DNA of 64,000 bases, taken from Pseudomonadota bacterium (GTDB lineage: Bacteria > Pseudomonadota > Alphaproteobacteria > Rickettsiales > UBA3002). The notes beneath the pieces were generated by a model. The model had not been told where the DNA came from and did no database searches. It was given only the letters and a program-made list of their open reading frames with translations. This document shows, piece by piece, positions 1 through 7,571 of this stretch (the stretch's first letter is position 1; every line of letters starts with the position of its first letter). Location: the NCBI GenBank assembly GCA_040384265.1, contig JAZKJM010000002.1, positions 1 to 64,000 on the forward strand. The letters are read 5' to 3'. The position numbers and the translations under genes are program-made.

Positions 1-350
1 TGCACACCAATTCCTACCAAAAATGACAGAACGATGCAGAGGGAAGATACAAGTTAGTAAACCTATCAACAGAAAGGTTGCGTTGGTCTTTAGGCTTGCG
101 CCTTGGACATACACCAGCGCCTCCCCGACCATACGTCGAGGAGTGCTTTGCGGTCGCACTTAAACCGCTGTTGATAGAGGTTACTACACCCCAAGCGCGC
201 TACCGCACCTATAATTTTCATAGGTTGTTTTGCTCTTACATGCAAATTTTAATGCGTGTTGGCGAAAAAGCGCACCTGCAAGTATAAAGTTTTGCCCACT
301 GGTACATTAGCTAATGGAGTGGGAGCCATTCAATTTGAAAAAGCGACGCT
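1..350. other. Left-edge AT-richer stretch without a convincing gene
   Basis: I see no gene here. Short open frames exist, but none has a clear ribosome-binding site or a recognisable protein. The base composition is more AT-rich than the housekeeping DNA further right and matches the adjoining integrase gene, so this is probably the interior of the same integrated element, which continues beyond the left edge. Confidence 0.5.
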
Positions 351-1538
351 CTAGCGTAGGCCAGCTTGACTTAAGGTATCTCCCCACCACTGCATCATGT
401 TGCGGCGCGCGGGGAAATGTTCCGCATGGTCGTAAGCAGCACGAACGCGGTTGCGCTCCTGGTGTGCAAGCTGGCGCTCAATTACGTCGCGTTCGAATAG
501 ACCGCTTTCATTGAGAATCGTTGATGCTGTAGCGCGGAAGCCATGCGACGTCGCTCTATCTTTGAAACCCATCGCATAGAGGGCAAATAGTAGCGTGTTG
601 CTGGTCATGCCTTTTGTAACAGCCCGCTCGTTAGGAAAAACATAGGCAGACTTACGTTGCAGCCCTAGGCGCTTTAAGAGGCGCAATATCTCGCATGCTT
701 GCGCTGAGAGCGGAACAAGATGTGCTGTACGCATTTTCATGCGATCAGCAGGAATGAGCCACTGTGCGCCATCTAAGTCGATTTCAGACCATTGTGCCTG
801 ACAGAGTTCATTCGGGCGCACCATCGTCAACATAAGAAGCTTGATCGCTAATTTGGTTTTATCGCTGCCATCGTAAGCTTCTAGTGCTTCTACAAACGAC
901 GGCAGTTCTTGTTTGGTAACATAGGCACGGTGCTTTCTCTCGCCTGTCTTTAAAAAACCACGAAGATTGATAGAGGGGTTGCTCTCTGCGCGTTCTGTAA
1001 TGATAGCATATTGGAATACTTGCCCACAAATTTGTACTGCTCTGCGCGACAATTCGAGTGCCCCACGGTCTTCAATCGCCCGCGCGACCTTTAGAAGCTC
1101 AGCGGCTGTAATGGCGCTGATTGGACGGTTACCAATTTTGGGAAAAACGTCATTCTGCAGGCGCTGCATGATTTGCTTTGCGTAATAGGGCGATTTCTTT
1201 GCCCATTTCCATTCGTGCCACTCGCGAGCAACATGCTCGAAAGTATTGCGATCCTTGGTGATAGCCAGCTGGCGCTGCTGCTTTTTATACTCGGCTGGGT
1301 CGATATTCTTGGCTTTCAGCTTTCGAGCATCGTCTCGCTTCTCACGAGCCTCAGCAAGGGACAAATCGGGGTACAAACCGAAGGACAAAACCTTCTCTTT
1401 GTTTAACCAGCGGTACTTAAAACGCCAGCATCTACCTCCTGTGGGCGTAACATAGAGATATAAACCGCCACTGTCGCCTAACTTATAAGGCTTTTCCTTC
1501 GGTTTTGCATTTTGGATTTTGAGCTGATTAAGCGGCAT
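351..1538 (-). CDS. P4-type tyrosine integrase
   Basis: A 395-residue site-specific recombinase of the P4/CP4 integrase type. The N-terminus (about residues 1-85) looks like the DUF4102 arm-DNA-binding domain, with the typical LGDSGGLYLYV stretch. A core-binding domain follows (about 95-185), then the catalytic domain (about 205-380). Visible catalytic residues are Arg in MVRPNEL, the His-x-x-Arg box in SHGFR, His in LAHQE and the nucleophile Tyr in AAYDHAEH. The full-length frame suggests an active enzyme. Its 5' end lies 178 bp from the 3' end of tRNA-Tyr, the standard position for an integrase that inserts into a tRNA gene. The element it belongs to would extend to the left, out of the window. 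Base composition is more AT-rich than neighbours to the right, consistent with transfer. Confidence 0.93.
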   Translation of the reverse strand: MPLNQLKIQNAKPKEKPYKLGDSGGLYLYVTPTGGRCWRFKYRWLNKEKVLSFGLYPDLSLAEAREKRDDARKLKAKNIDPAEYKKQQRQLAITKDRNTFEHVAREWHEWKWAKKSPYYAKQIMQRLQNDVFPKIGNRPISAITAAELLKVARAIEDRGALELSRRAVQICGQVFQYAIITERAESNPSINLRGFLKTGERKHRAYVTKQELPSFVEALEAYDGSDKTKLAIKLLMLTMVRPNELCQAQWSEIDLDGAQWLIPADRMKMRTAHLVPLSAQACEILRLLKRLGLQRKSAYVFPNERAVTKGMTSNTLLFALYAMGFKDRATSHGFRATASTILNESGLFERDVIERQLAHQERNRVRAAYDHAEHFPARRNMMQWWGDTLSQAGLR

Positions 1539-1540
1539 AA

Positions 1541-1601
1541 TGGGGGTATCCTATTTTAGGGTAACCCAGTTTGGGGGTATTTAGGGATTGGAATACCCCC
1601 A
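1541..1601. repeat. GGGGGTAT repeats upstream of the integrase
   Basis: The motif TGGGGGTA occurs directly at 1541-1548 and 1572-1579, and inverted as ATACCCCCA at 1593-1601. All lie between the integrase start codon and the tRNA-Tyr 3' end. Such iterated motifs next to an integrase are usually arm-type integrase sites or excisionase/repressor operators. That role is inferred from position only. Confidence 0.55.
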
Positions 1602-1715
1602 TTTGGGTCTGGCTGTCCTGAAATTTGACTGGATCATACCAGACATGGAATTCCATGTAAATGGCTCATTGCCTGGGCTTTCAAGGACTCCCCAGGACAT
1701 CCTTGGAAGCTAAAC

Positions 1716-1800
1716 TGGTGGAGGGAGCAGGATTCGAACCTGCGAACTCATAGAGGGCAGATTTACAGTCTGCTGCCATTAACCGCTCGGCCATCCCTCC
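1716..1800 (-). tRNA. tRNA-Tyr (anticodon GTA)
   Basis: The minus strand folds as a class II tRNA with a long variable arm. The acceptor stem GGAGGGA (5' end at 1800) pairs with TCCCTCC, the anticodon loop reads CTGTAAA (GTA, tyrosine), and the T-loop has GTTCGAATC. The terminal CCA is encoded (1716-1718). Its 3' end faces the integrase gene, so it is the likely attachment site of the element on the left. Confidence 0.95.
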
Positions 1801-2080
1801 ACGGGAGCCTTTTAGGAAGGGTATCCTGCTAAGCCATGTTGCTTCCTGTGTCAATGGGAAGCTCAACAATGTTTGAACGGCCCAAATAAGTGATATTGTT
1901 CATTATTCACCATATTGGGCGGTATAAAATGGATAAGCCATGGGTTGCATAATCATTCCCCCCTGCCTACCATATTGGTAGAAAAGCAAGCCCGGCGCAC
2001 CGCCTGCCTGCTGATTCAGTCCCGGCGATGTCGAGAACCCAGGCAGGCATGACAAGATACTGTGCCGAGCGGGCCAACGA

Positions 2081-2353
2081 TCACTCGGAAGGCTGCAGCC
2101 GCCATTTGTCAGCTTTGCTGAGGCGCTTGATTTCTATCTCGCGTTTCAGGGCCTCACTTTTTGTCAGGTGATGCTCCGTAAAAATTACTGCATACGGCCC
2201 GCGCCCTCGGGTATACTTAGCGCCCGTGCCATTCGCATGCTTTTCCAACCGCACCGCAAGGTCAGTGGTGATGCCCGTATACAGGCTTCCATCCGCGCAT
2301 TGCAGGATATAAACGATCCACGGTGAGGCCAGATTGGAAATGGTTTTCATCAT
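2081..2353 (-). CDS. GIY-YIG nuclease superfamily protein (UPF0213-like)
   Basis: A 90-residue single-domain GIY-YIG protein. The family signature is visible as WIVYILQCADGSLYTG near residue 12, followed by the conserved Arg (VRLEKHANG) and a KREIEIKRLSKADK stretch near the end, typical of the stand-alone YhbQ/UPF0213 group. The frame is open upstream to 2461, but that part overlaps the divergent oxidoreductase start and has no family match, so the start is set at the Met-Met pair (2353 or 2350). The cellular role of this group is not well defined; a DNA-processing role is only inferred from the fold. Confidence 0.85.
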   Translation of the reverse strand: MMKTISNLASPWIVYILQCADGSLYTGITTDLAVRLEKHANGTGAKYTRGRGPYAVIFTEHHLTKSEALKREIEIKRLSKADKWRLQPSE

Positions 2354-2459
2354 TGCTGTGATCCCATAGAATCCTCTAAACTGCCGGCAGGATACCAACA
2401 CTCGCACACTGGCGGAAATGTTTTGTGCGATAACCGCCACCCGGCATAAGAGGAACGCC

Positions 2460-3443
2460 ATGAAAGCCTTTACCTACCACACAGCCCACGCGCTTGACCA
2501 ATTCAGCCTGGCGCTGCAAACCGTTGCGCAACCTGCCCTCCAGCCCACCGACCTGCGGGTTCAGGTGAAAGCCTTCTCGTTTAACCCGGTTGATTACAAA
2601 ATCCGCCAGAGCCGCAGCGCGGCGGACGGCGTACCCGTGATTTTAGGGTGGGATGCAGCAGGCATCGTCGAAGCCGTTGGGGCCAATGTCACCGGCTTCG
2701 CACCCGGCGATGCGGTCTATTATGCCGGAGAGTTCAATCGCAGTGGCAGCTATGCGCAACAACAGCTGGTCGATTACCGCTTAGCCGCCCATAAACCTGC
2801 ATCGCTCGATTTTGCGGACGCAGCCGCGTTGCCCCTCACCGCCGTCACCGCCTATGAGGCATTGTTTGAGCGCAATATCACCTATACGGCCGATAGCCAC
2901 GTGCTTGTCATTGGGGGCGCCGGCGGCGTCGGATCCATGGCCGTGCAATGGCTGAAGGCGCTCACACCGGCCACCGTTATCGCCACCGCCACCCGGCCCG
3001 ATACCATTGCCTGGGTGAAGCAGATGGGCGCCGACCATGTGATTGGCCGCGACCTGCCATCCGAACTAGCGCGCCTGGGCATTCCCGCGCTCGATGTCAT
3101 CTTCAGCACCACCCACACCAAGGATTACCTATCGGTGATCCCCCAGCTGCTGCGGCCATTCGGGCATCTTGCCGTCATCGATGATCCCGAGACCCTGGAT
3201 ATCCGCCCCTTCAAAACCAAGGCGCTCTCGGTGCATTGGGAGTATATGTTCAGCAAAGCCATGTACGGCTACATGCCCGAAACCCAAGGCGCAACCCTCG
3301 CCCAACTGGCAACACTGGTGGATGCAGCACGCATCAAAACCACCCGCACAAAAACCTTATCCGCCACCGTCGAAAACCTGCGTCTCGCCCATGAAACATT
3401 GGAGCACGGCACCGCATTCGGCAAATGGGTGATGGCCTGGTAG
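2460..3443 (+). CDS. Zinc-type alcohol dehydrogenase family / quinone oxidoreductase-like protein
   Basis: A 327-residue medium-chain dehydrogenase/reductase. The N-terminal GroES-like half (about 1-120) contains GWDAAGIVEAVG. The nucleotide-binding Rossmann half has VIGGAGGVGSMAVQ at about 150-165, the pattern used for NAD(P)H. The catalytic zinc Cys/His set of classical alcohol dehydrogenases is absent. This fits the zinc-independent zinc-binding-ADH-like family (adh_fam_1 group), probably an NADPH-dependent reductase of quinones or enones; the substrate is unknown. The start is the ATG preceded by AGAGGAACGCC. It is divergently placed from the GIY-YIG gene and converges with the cyd operon. 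Confidence 0.85.
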   Translation: MKAFTYHTAHALDQFSLALQTVAQPALQPTDLRVQVKAFSFNPVDYKIRQSRSAADGVPVILGWDAAGIVEAVGANVTGFAPGDAVYYAGEFNRSGSYAQQQLVDYRLAAHKPASLDFADAAALPLTAVTAYEALFERNITYTADSHVLVIGGAGGVGSMAVQWLKALTPATVIATATRPDTIAWVKQMGADHVIGRDLPSELARLGIPALDVIFSTTHTKDYLSVIPQLLRPFGHLAVIDDPETLDIRPFKTKALSVHWEYMFSKAMYGYMPETQGATLAQLATLVDAARIKTTRTKTLSATVENLRLAHETLEHGTAFGKWVMAW

Positions 3444-3450
3444 CCGCGCC

Positions 3451-3603
3451 CTACCCCATCGACCGTATCAACCATTTGATGGGATAAGCCGCAGCCATCA
3501 CCGTGCCTAAACCACCGCACCACAGGGCGACGAACCATGCCCATTGCCGCGCTTTGGGGTGCGCTTCAAACCAGCGCCCTGCCCGCTCAATACATATGTT
3601 CAT
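3451..3603 (-). CDS. DUF2474-like small bd-oxidase-associated membrane protein
   Basis: A 50-residue protein whose first 17 bases overlap the 3' end of cydB in another frame. It has a polar start (about 1-22), one transmembrane helix (WAWFVALWCGGLGTVMAAAY) and a short basic tail. Size, topology and position after cydAB match the DUF2474/CydX-like small subunits that stabilise cytochrome bd oxidase. The start (ATG at 3603) gives the short form; a longer upstream frame lies wholly inside cydB and is not credible. The assignment rests on context plus topology rather than a strong motif. Confidence 0.75.
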   Translation of the reverse strand: MNICIERAGRWFEAHPKARQWAWFVALWCGGLGTVMAAAYPIKWLIRSMG

Positions 3604-4609
3604 GGCTACTTTTTCCCCGGAAAATGTAATAACAATAGCCGGTGTACCCCAGAATGACCGGCAATAACGGCGCCACGCCACACAGCATCAGCGACAGGCC
3701 CGGCCCGGAAGCCGCCGCATCCCAGATCGTGTATTGGAACGGAATGATCCACGGAAAAATGCTGATGCCCAACCCCAGATACCCCATCAGGAAAATGCCA
3801 ATACTGCAAAGGAACGGCCGGTATTCACGCTTCTGGCGATGCAGGTCGCGCCACACCAAAGCAAACAGTGCCATCGTTATCAGCGGGATCGGCAGCAGGT
3901 AATAAATATTGGGGCTGCTGAACCAGAAGCTCTTGATCTGGGCATTGAGAAACGGCATGGCAATGCTCACCAGCGCCATGAAAATACCCACAAAGCCGAG
4001 CACATACGACGCCACTTTGCGCGCCCATTCCATGGTCACATCTTCGGTTTTCATCACCAGCCAGGTGGAGCCAAGCAGCGCATAACCAAACACCACGGCG
4101 ATGCCGGTCATCAGGCTGAAACCCGTCGCCCAATCGAATGGGCCGCCCGAGAAATCACGGCCATCGACCGACACCCCTTGCACGAACGCGCCCAGAATCA
4201 TCCCCTGGCAGAACGCCGCACTCAGCGACCCATAATGGAACGCATAATCCCAGATACGCCTCGATTTTCCATGCGCTTTGAAGCGGAACTCGAACGCCAC
4301 ACCACGCAGGATGAGGCCAAGCAGCATCATAATGATCGGCATATAAAACGCCGGCAGCAACACCGAATAGGCCAGCGGAAATGCCGCGAACAAGCCCCCC
4401 CCGCCCAGCACCAGCCATGTTTCATTCCCATCCCAGAACGGGGCGATGGAGTTCATCATCCGGTCGCGGCATTTATCCGACGGCGCGAAAGGAAAAATAA
4501 TGCCGATGCCCAGATCGAACCCATCGAGCAGCACATACAGGAAAATCGCCGTCGCAATCAGCACACCCCAGATAAGCGGCAAATCCATCGCGGAAGAAAA
4601 ATCAAACAT
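3587..4609 (-). CDS. cydB: Cytochrome bd ubiquinol oxidase subunit II
   Basis: A 340-residue integral membrane protein with about eight or nine helices. The family N-terminus LIWGVLIATAIFLYVLLDGF and the conserved DGNETWLVLGGGGLFAAFP segment (near residue 60) are both present. With CydA it forms the quinol oxidase that reduces O2 to water without pumping protons and is used at low oxygen or under inhibitor stress. It overlaps cydA by 8 bases and the DUF2474 gene by 17, so all three are likely translationally coupled in one operon behind the GbsR-like regulator. Confidence 0.96.
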   Translation of the reverse strand: MFDFSSAMDLPLIWGVLIATAIFLYVLLDGFDLGIGIIFPFAPSDKCRDRMMNSIAPFWDGNETWLVLGGGGLFAAFPLAYSVLLPAFYMPIIMMLLGLILRGVAFEFRFKAHGKSRRIWDYAFHYGSLSAAFCQGMILGAFVQGVSVDGRDFSGGPFDWATGFSLMTGIAVVFGYALLGSTWLVMKTEDVTMEWARKVASYVLGFVGIFMALVSIAMPFLNAQIKSFWFSSPNIYYLLPIPLITMALFALVWRDLHRQKREYRPFLCSIGIFLMGYLGLGISIFPWIIPFQYTIWDAAASGPGLSLMLCGVAPLLPVILGYTGYCYYIFRGKSSHEHMY

Positions 4610-5999
4610 CGTGCTCTCCCTTGGTCGTCGCCGCTTTCGTCACCGTCGCTTCAACACTGTGACGGTAGAACTGCTCTTTCTCTTCCGCCGCCGGGATGCC
4701 CTTGCCGATTAGCTTCAGGATATAGTAACTGCCCGCACCGAACACGAACACATACATCACCACAAACGCCAGCAACGACCACGCTACCTGAGGCCCAAGA
4801 ATCGCCGGCGATACCGAGTGGGAGGTGAGAATGATGCCATATGCCGTATAGGGTTGCCGGCCAATCTCGGTCACAAACCACCCCGCCAGCAGCGCGATGA
4901 AACCCGATGGCATCATCAGCATCCACCACCCCTGCAGCCAACGGGTGGTGAACAGCCTGCCACGGAAATACTGCACCGCGCTCACCACACCAATCAGCAC
5001 CATCAGCATGCCCAGCCCCACCATCACGCGGAAGGCAAAGAACACCGGCTTCACCGGTGGGTGTTTGCCTTCAAATGCGTTCAGCCCCTTGATTTCACCA
5101 TCGGGATCATGGGTCAGAATCAGGCTTGCGGCTTTGGGAATGCCCACTTCAAAATCATTGCGGCGCTCCTTCTCGTTGGGCACGGCAAACAGCAGCAGCG
5201 GCACGCCTTTGCCCGTCTCCCAGATCCCCTCCATCGCCGCCACTTTTGCCGGCTGGTATTTCAGCGTGTTCAACCCATGCATATCGCCGATCAGCACCTG
5301 CGCGGGCGCCACCAGCGCCGCCATGATGGTTGCCATGCCAAGCATCAACCGCGCCTGCGGCAGATGCCGTTTCTTCCAAAGGTAAAACGCGCCCACCCCG
5401 CCCACCACAAACGCCGTGCTGAGATAGGCCGCCGTCACCATATGCGCCAGGCGATACGGGAACGATGGATTGAAAATAATCTCCAGCCAGTTGGTCGGCA
5501 TCAACCGCCCATCCGCTGCGATGCTGAAGCCCTGCGGCGTCTGCATCCAACTGTTCGCCGAAAGAATCCAGAAGGCAGAAATCAACGTGCCAATGGCCAC
5601 AATGCAGGTGGAAACAAAATGCATCCGCTGGCTGACGCGCCCCCAGCCAAAAAGCATAATGCCAAGGAACGAGGCTTCGAGGAAAAACGCCGTCAACACC
5701 TCAAACCCAAGCAATGGCCCCAGCACATTAGCCACCCGATCCGAAAACACCGACCAGTTCGTGCCAAATTGATACGACATCACCACGCCCGAGACGACGC
5801 CCATGCCAAACGCGACCGCAAAAATCTTGATCCAGAATTTATAAAGATCCCGGTAGCGCTCGTCGCCCGTGGCCAGCCAACGCCACTCCACCACGGCAAG
5901 AAAACTCGCCAACCCAATGCTGAGTGCCGGGAACACGATATGAAAGCTGATCGTGAATGCGAACTGAATCCGCGCGAGTAAAATCGGATCGAAGTCCAT
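4602..5999 (-). CDS. cydA: Cytochrome bd ubiquinol oxidase subunit I (short Q-loop type)
   Basis: The 465-residue haem-bearing subunit. His20 in FTISFHIVFPALSIG is the expected axial ligand of one haem; a second ligand His sits in YRLAHMVTAAYL. The quinol-side motif GRQPYTAYG is present. The length (about 50-60 residues shorter than the E. coli long Q-loop protein) points to the short Q-loop, cyanide-insensitive-oxidase class. Its start overlaps the regulator stop as TAATG, so translation of the oxidase is coupled to that of the upstream regulator. Confidence 0.96.
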   Translation of the reverse strand: MDFDPILLARIQFAFTISFHIVFPALSIGLASFLAVVEWRWLATGDERYRDLYKFWIKIFAVAFGMGVVSGVVMSYQFGTNWSVFSDRVANVLGPLLGFEVLTAFFLEASFLGIMLFGWGRVSQRMHFVSTCIVAIGTLISAFWILSANSWMQTPQGFSIAADGRLMPTNWLEIIFNPSFPYRLAHMVTAAYLSTAFVVGGVGAFYLWKKRHLPQARLMLGMATIMAALVAPAQVLIGDMHGLNTLKYQPAKVAAMEGIWETGKGVPLLLFAVPNEKERRNDFEVGIPKAASLILTHDPDGEIKGLNAFEGKHPPVKPVFFAFRVMVGLGMLMVLIGVVSAVQYFRGRLFTTRWLQGWWMLMMPSGFIALLAGWFVTEIGRQPYTAYGIILTSHSVSPAILGPQVAWSLLAFVVMYVFVFGAGSYYILKLIGKGIPAAEEKEQFYRHSVEATVTKAATTKGEHDV

Positions 6000-6571
6000 T
6001 AGCGTTTCCCCTTCTTCTTTTTGCCCGCGGGAATAAAGGGAATTTTATCCTTCATTTCATAAAGCTTGTAGACTTTGGAACCCAGCTTCAGCAGGTTCAC
6101 CAGCCGCTCCGTCTCCATTTTCTGCATGTCCTGATACCAGCCGGTGAGCATCTCGATCAGGTCATGCATCTCCCGCATTTTTTCCTGCGCGTGCCGTTCC
6201 GCCGCACCGGATGGGTTTTCCAGCATCACATCGCGCAGCATGGAAAGCGTCGGCTCGATTTCGCGCTTGCGACGCTCCTCCACCAAAGTGCGCACAATCT
6301 CCCACACATCGTCGGGCGTCGTGAAATAATCGCGGCGATCCCCCGGCAAATGCTTCATGCGCGTCAGGCGCCAGCTATCCAGCTCCTTCAGCCCCATGCT
6401 GACATTCGAACGCGAGAAGCCCAGCGCCTCGGCAATGTCCTCCGCATTCAGCGGCGTCGGCGAAACGTAAAGCAGCGCATAGATCTGCCCCACCGTGCGG
6501 TTAATGCCCCAGCGGCTGCCCATTTCACCAAAATGGAGCACAAACGACTGAATGATCGGGGTCAGCTTCAT
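5999..6571 (-). CDS. GbsR/MarR-family transcriptional regulator of the cyd operon
   Basis: A 190-residue winged-helix regulator of the GbsR group. The helix-turn-helix lies in TPLNAEDIAEALGFSRSNVS (about residues 36-56), followed by the wing (LTRMKHLPGDRRDYFTTPDD). The C-terminus is a long helical part ending in a Lys-rich tail. GbsR-like proteins are usually repressors that dimerise through the C-terminal helices. The start is set at the second ATG (6571), because a GAGGA box lies six bases upstream; the ATG at 6577 has no room for one. The gene is first in the cyd operon, overlaps cydA by one base and begins within the large palindrome at 6572-6617, suggesting autoregulation of the operon. 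The signal it senses is unknown. Confidence 0.85.
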   Translation of the reverse strand: MKLTPIIQSFVLHFGEMGSRWGINRTVGQIYALLYVSPTPLNAEDIAEALGFSRSNVSMGLKELDSWRLTRMKHLPGDRRDYFTTPDDVWEIVRTLVEERRKREIEPTLSMLRDVMLENPSGAAERHAQEKMREMHDLIEMLTGWYQDMQKMETERLVNLLKLGSKVYKLYEMKDKIPFIPAGKKKKGKR

Positions 6572-6617
6572 AGACATTCCTCTAATTTCAGTAATTACTG
6601 AAATTAGAGGAATGTCT
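6572..6617. promoter_or_regulatory. Perfect 46-bp palindrome at the regulator-cydAB operon start
   Basis: Two 23-base arms, beginning AGACATTCCTCTAATTTCAG and joined without a spacer, are exact reverse complements. The element touches the regulator's ATG and contains its GAGGA ribosome-binding box. As DNA it could be the operator of the GbsR-like dimer; as RNA it would form a hairpin that hides the ribosome-binding site. Both readings imply feedback control. The exact symmetry is seen; the role is inferred. Confidence 0.8.
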
Positions 6618-6673
6618 GCATACGGTCAACCCCCATTGCGGCCAATGGCGGCTAAAATGCACGAAATAAATGC

Positions 6674-6729
6674 TTGACCAATTAAATGGCTTTGTGCCAT
6701 TATATATTTATTGGCACAAAGCCATTTAA
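6674..6729 (+). promoter_or_regulatory. Promoter and putative NrtR operator of the NAD salvage operon
   Basis: An 18-bp inverted repeat (arms 6682-6699 and 6712-6729, core TGGCTTTGTGCCA / TGGCACAAAGCCA) has a 12-base AT-rich centre. A -35-like TTGACC (6674-6679) and a -10-like CATTAT (6698-6703, spacer 18) place the repeat over the promoter. The third gene of the operon encodes an NrtR-type regulator, which classically represses NAD genes through such palindromes. The promoter boxes are a by-eye match. Confidence 0.7.
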
Positions 6730-6740
6730 CAGAGGGCCCC

Positions 6741-7571
6741 ATGAGCATTGTTGTAAACGGCAAAGAAATACAGCATTTTAACTTCCCTGGCGGGGAATGC
6801 CACGTAAGGCTGGGCGATATTAGCATTGGCGATACGGTTGCCATCATCGCCCATCTCTACAATGCGGACGATATCCTGCGGCTATTGCTGAGCGTCAATG
6901 CCATTCGGACCGTCAATCCCCACGCGGTGATCGATCTCACCCTCCCCTACTTCCCGTATGCGCGGCAGGACCGGGTATGCAACCCCGGCGAAGCATTCAG
7001 CGCGAAGGTGATGGCAGATTTAATCAACAGCATGGCATTACGCCAGGTGCGCATCTGCGACCCCCATTCGCAAATCACCGTGGATTTGATCGAACGCTGC
7101 CACGTAATCGGGCAAGCGGACATCCTTGCCGGGAGCGCCGTCGAGCAGCTCATTCGCGAAAAAAGCCTCACCCTGATTTCGCCCGACAAAGGGGCCGCCG
7201 TGCGCATTCAGCCGGTGCTGCACTATTTGCAGGCGCAAGGCATCGCTGCGGATAGCTGTTTCTGCACCAAGGTCCGCGACCCGTTGACCGGTGAAATCAC
7301 CAAAACGGATATTCCTGAAAACGTGGCCGGCAAAGACTTCATCATGATCGACGATATCTGCGACGGCGGCCGCACCTTCATCGAACTTGCCAAAGTGCTG
7401 AAAGAGCACGGCGCGGGCGCGCTTTATCTCTACGTGACCCACGGCATCTTCTCCAAGGGTCTCGATGTCCTGCGGCCCTATTTCAACCATGTTTACTGCC
7501 TGCACAGCTTTCTTGCTCCCACAGAGCGCGACGATCAATTTCTTACCATGATGGAGTACCTGTATGCGTAA
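6741..7571 (+). CDS. Ribose-phosphate pyrophosphokinase-like protein (NAD salvage operon)
   Basis: A 276-residue PRPP synthetase homologue, shorter than the usual 310-320. The catalytic-loop region DLTLPYFPYARQDR (about 70-85) is clear, and the PRPP-binding loop reads MIDDICDGGRT (about 203-213), a variant of the usual DDxxDTGGT. It should make PRPP from ribose 5-phosphate and ATP. PRPP is the co-substrate of NadV encoded next to it, so this is probably a dedicated second copy supplying nicotinamide salvage rather than the housekeeping Prs. The ATG at 6741 follows AGAGG. Its end overlaps nadV by 8 bases. Confidence 0.9.
   Translation: MSIVVNGKEIQHFNFPGGECHVRLGDISIGDTVAIIAHLYNADDILRLLLSVNAIRTVNPHAVIDLTLPYFPYARQDRVCNPGEAFSAKVMADLINSMALRQVRICDPHSQITVDLIERCHVIGQADILAGSAVEQLIREKSLTLISPDKGAAVRIQPVLHYLQAQGIAADSCFCTKVRDPLTGEITKTDIPENVAGKDFIMIDDICDGGRTFIELAKVLKEHGAGALYLYVTHGIFSKGLDVLRPYFNHVYCLHSFLAPTERDDQFLTMMEYLYA

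Noticed and set aside
78-287. 69-codon frame near the left edge
   Set aside because: No ribosome-binding site and no recognisable protein features.
1681-1869. Short minus-strand frame over tRNA-Tyr
   Set aside because: The translated segment is the tRNA itself; the tRNA call explains it.
3734-4828. 364-codon plus-strand frame opposite cydB/cydA
   Set aside because: The translation is His/Arg/Pro-rich without domains, and both cyd genes are secure.
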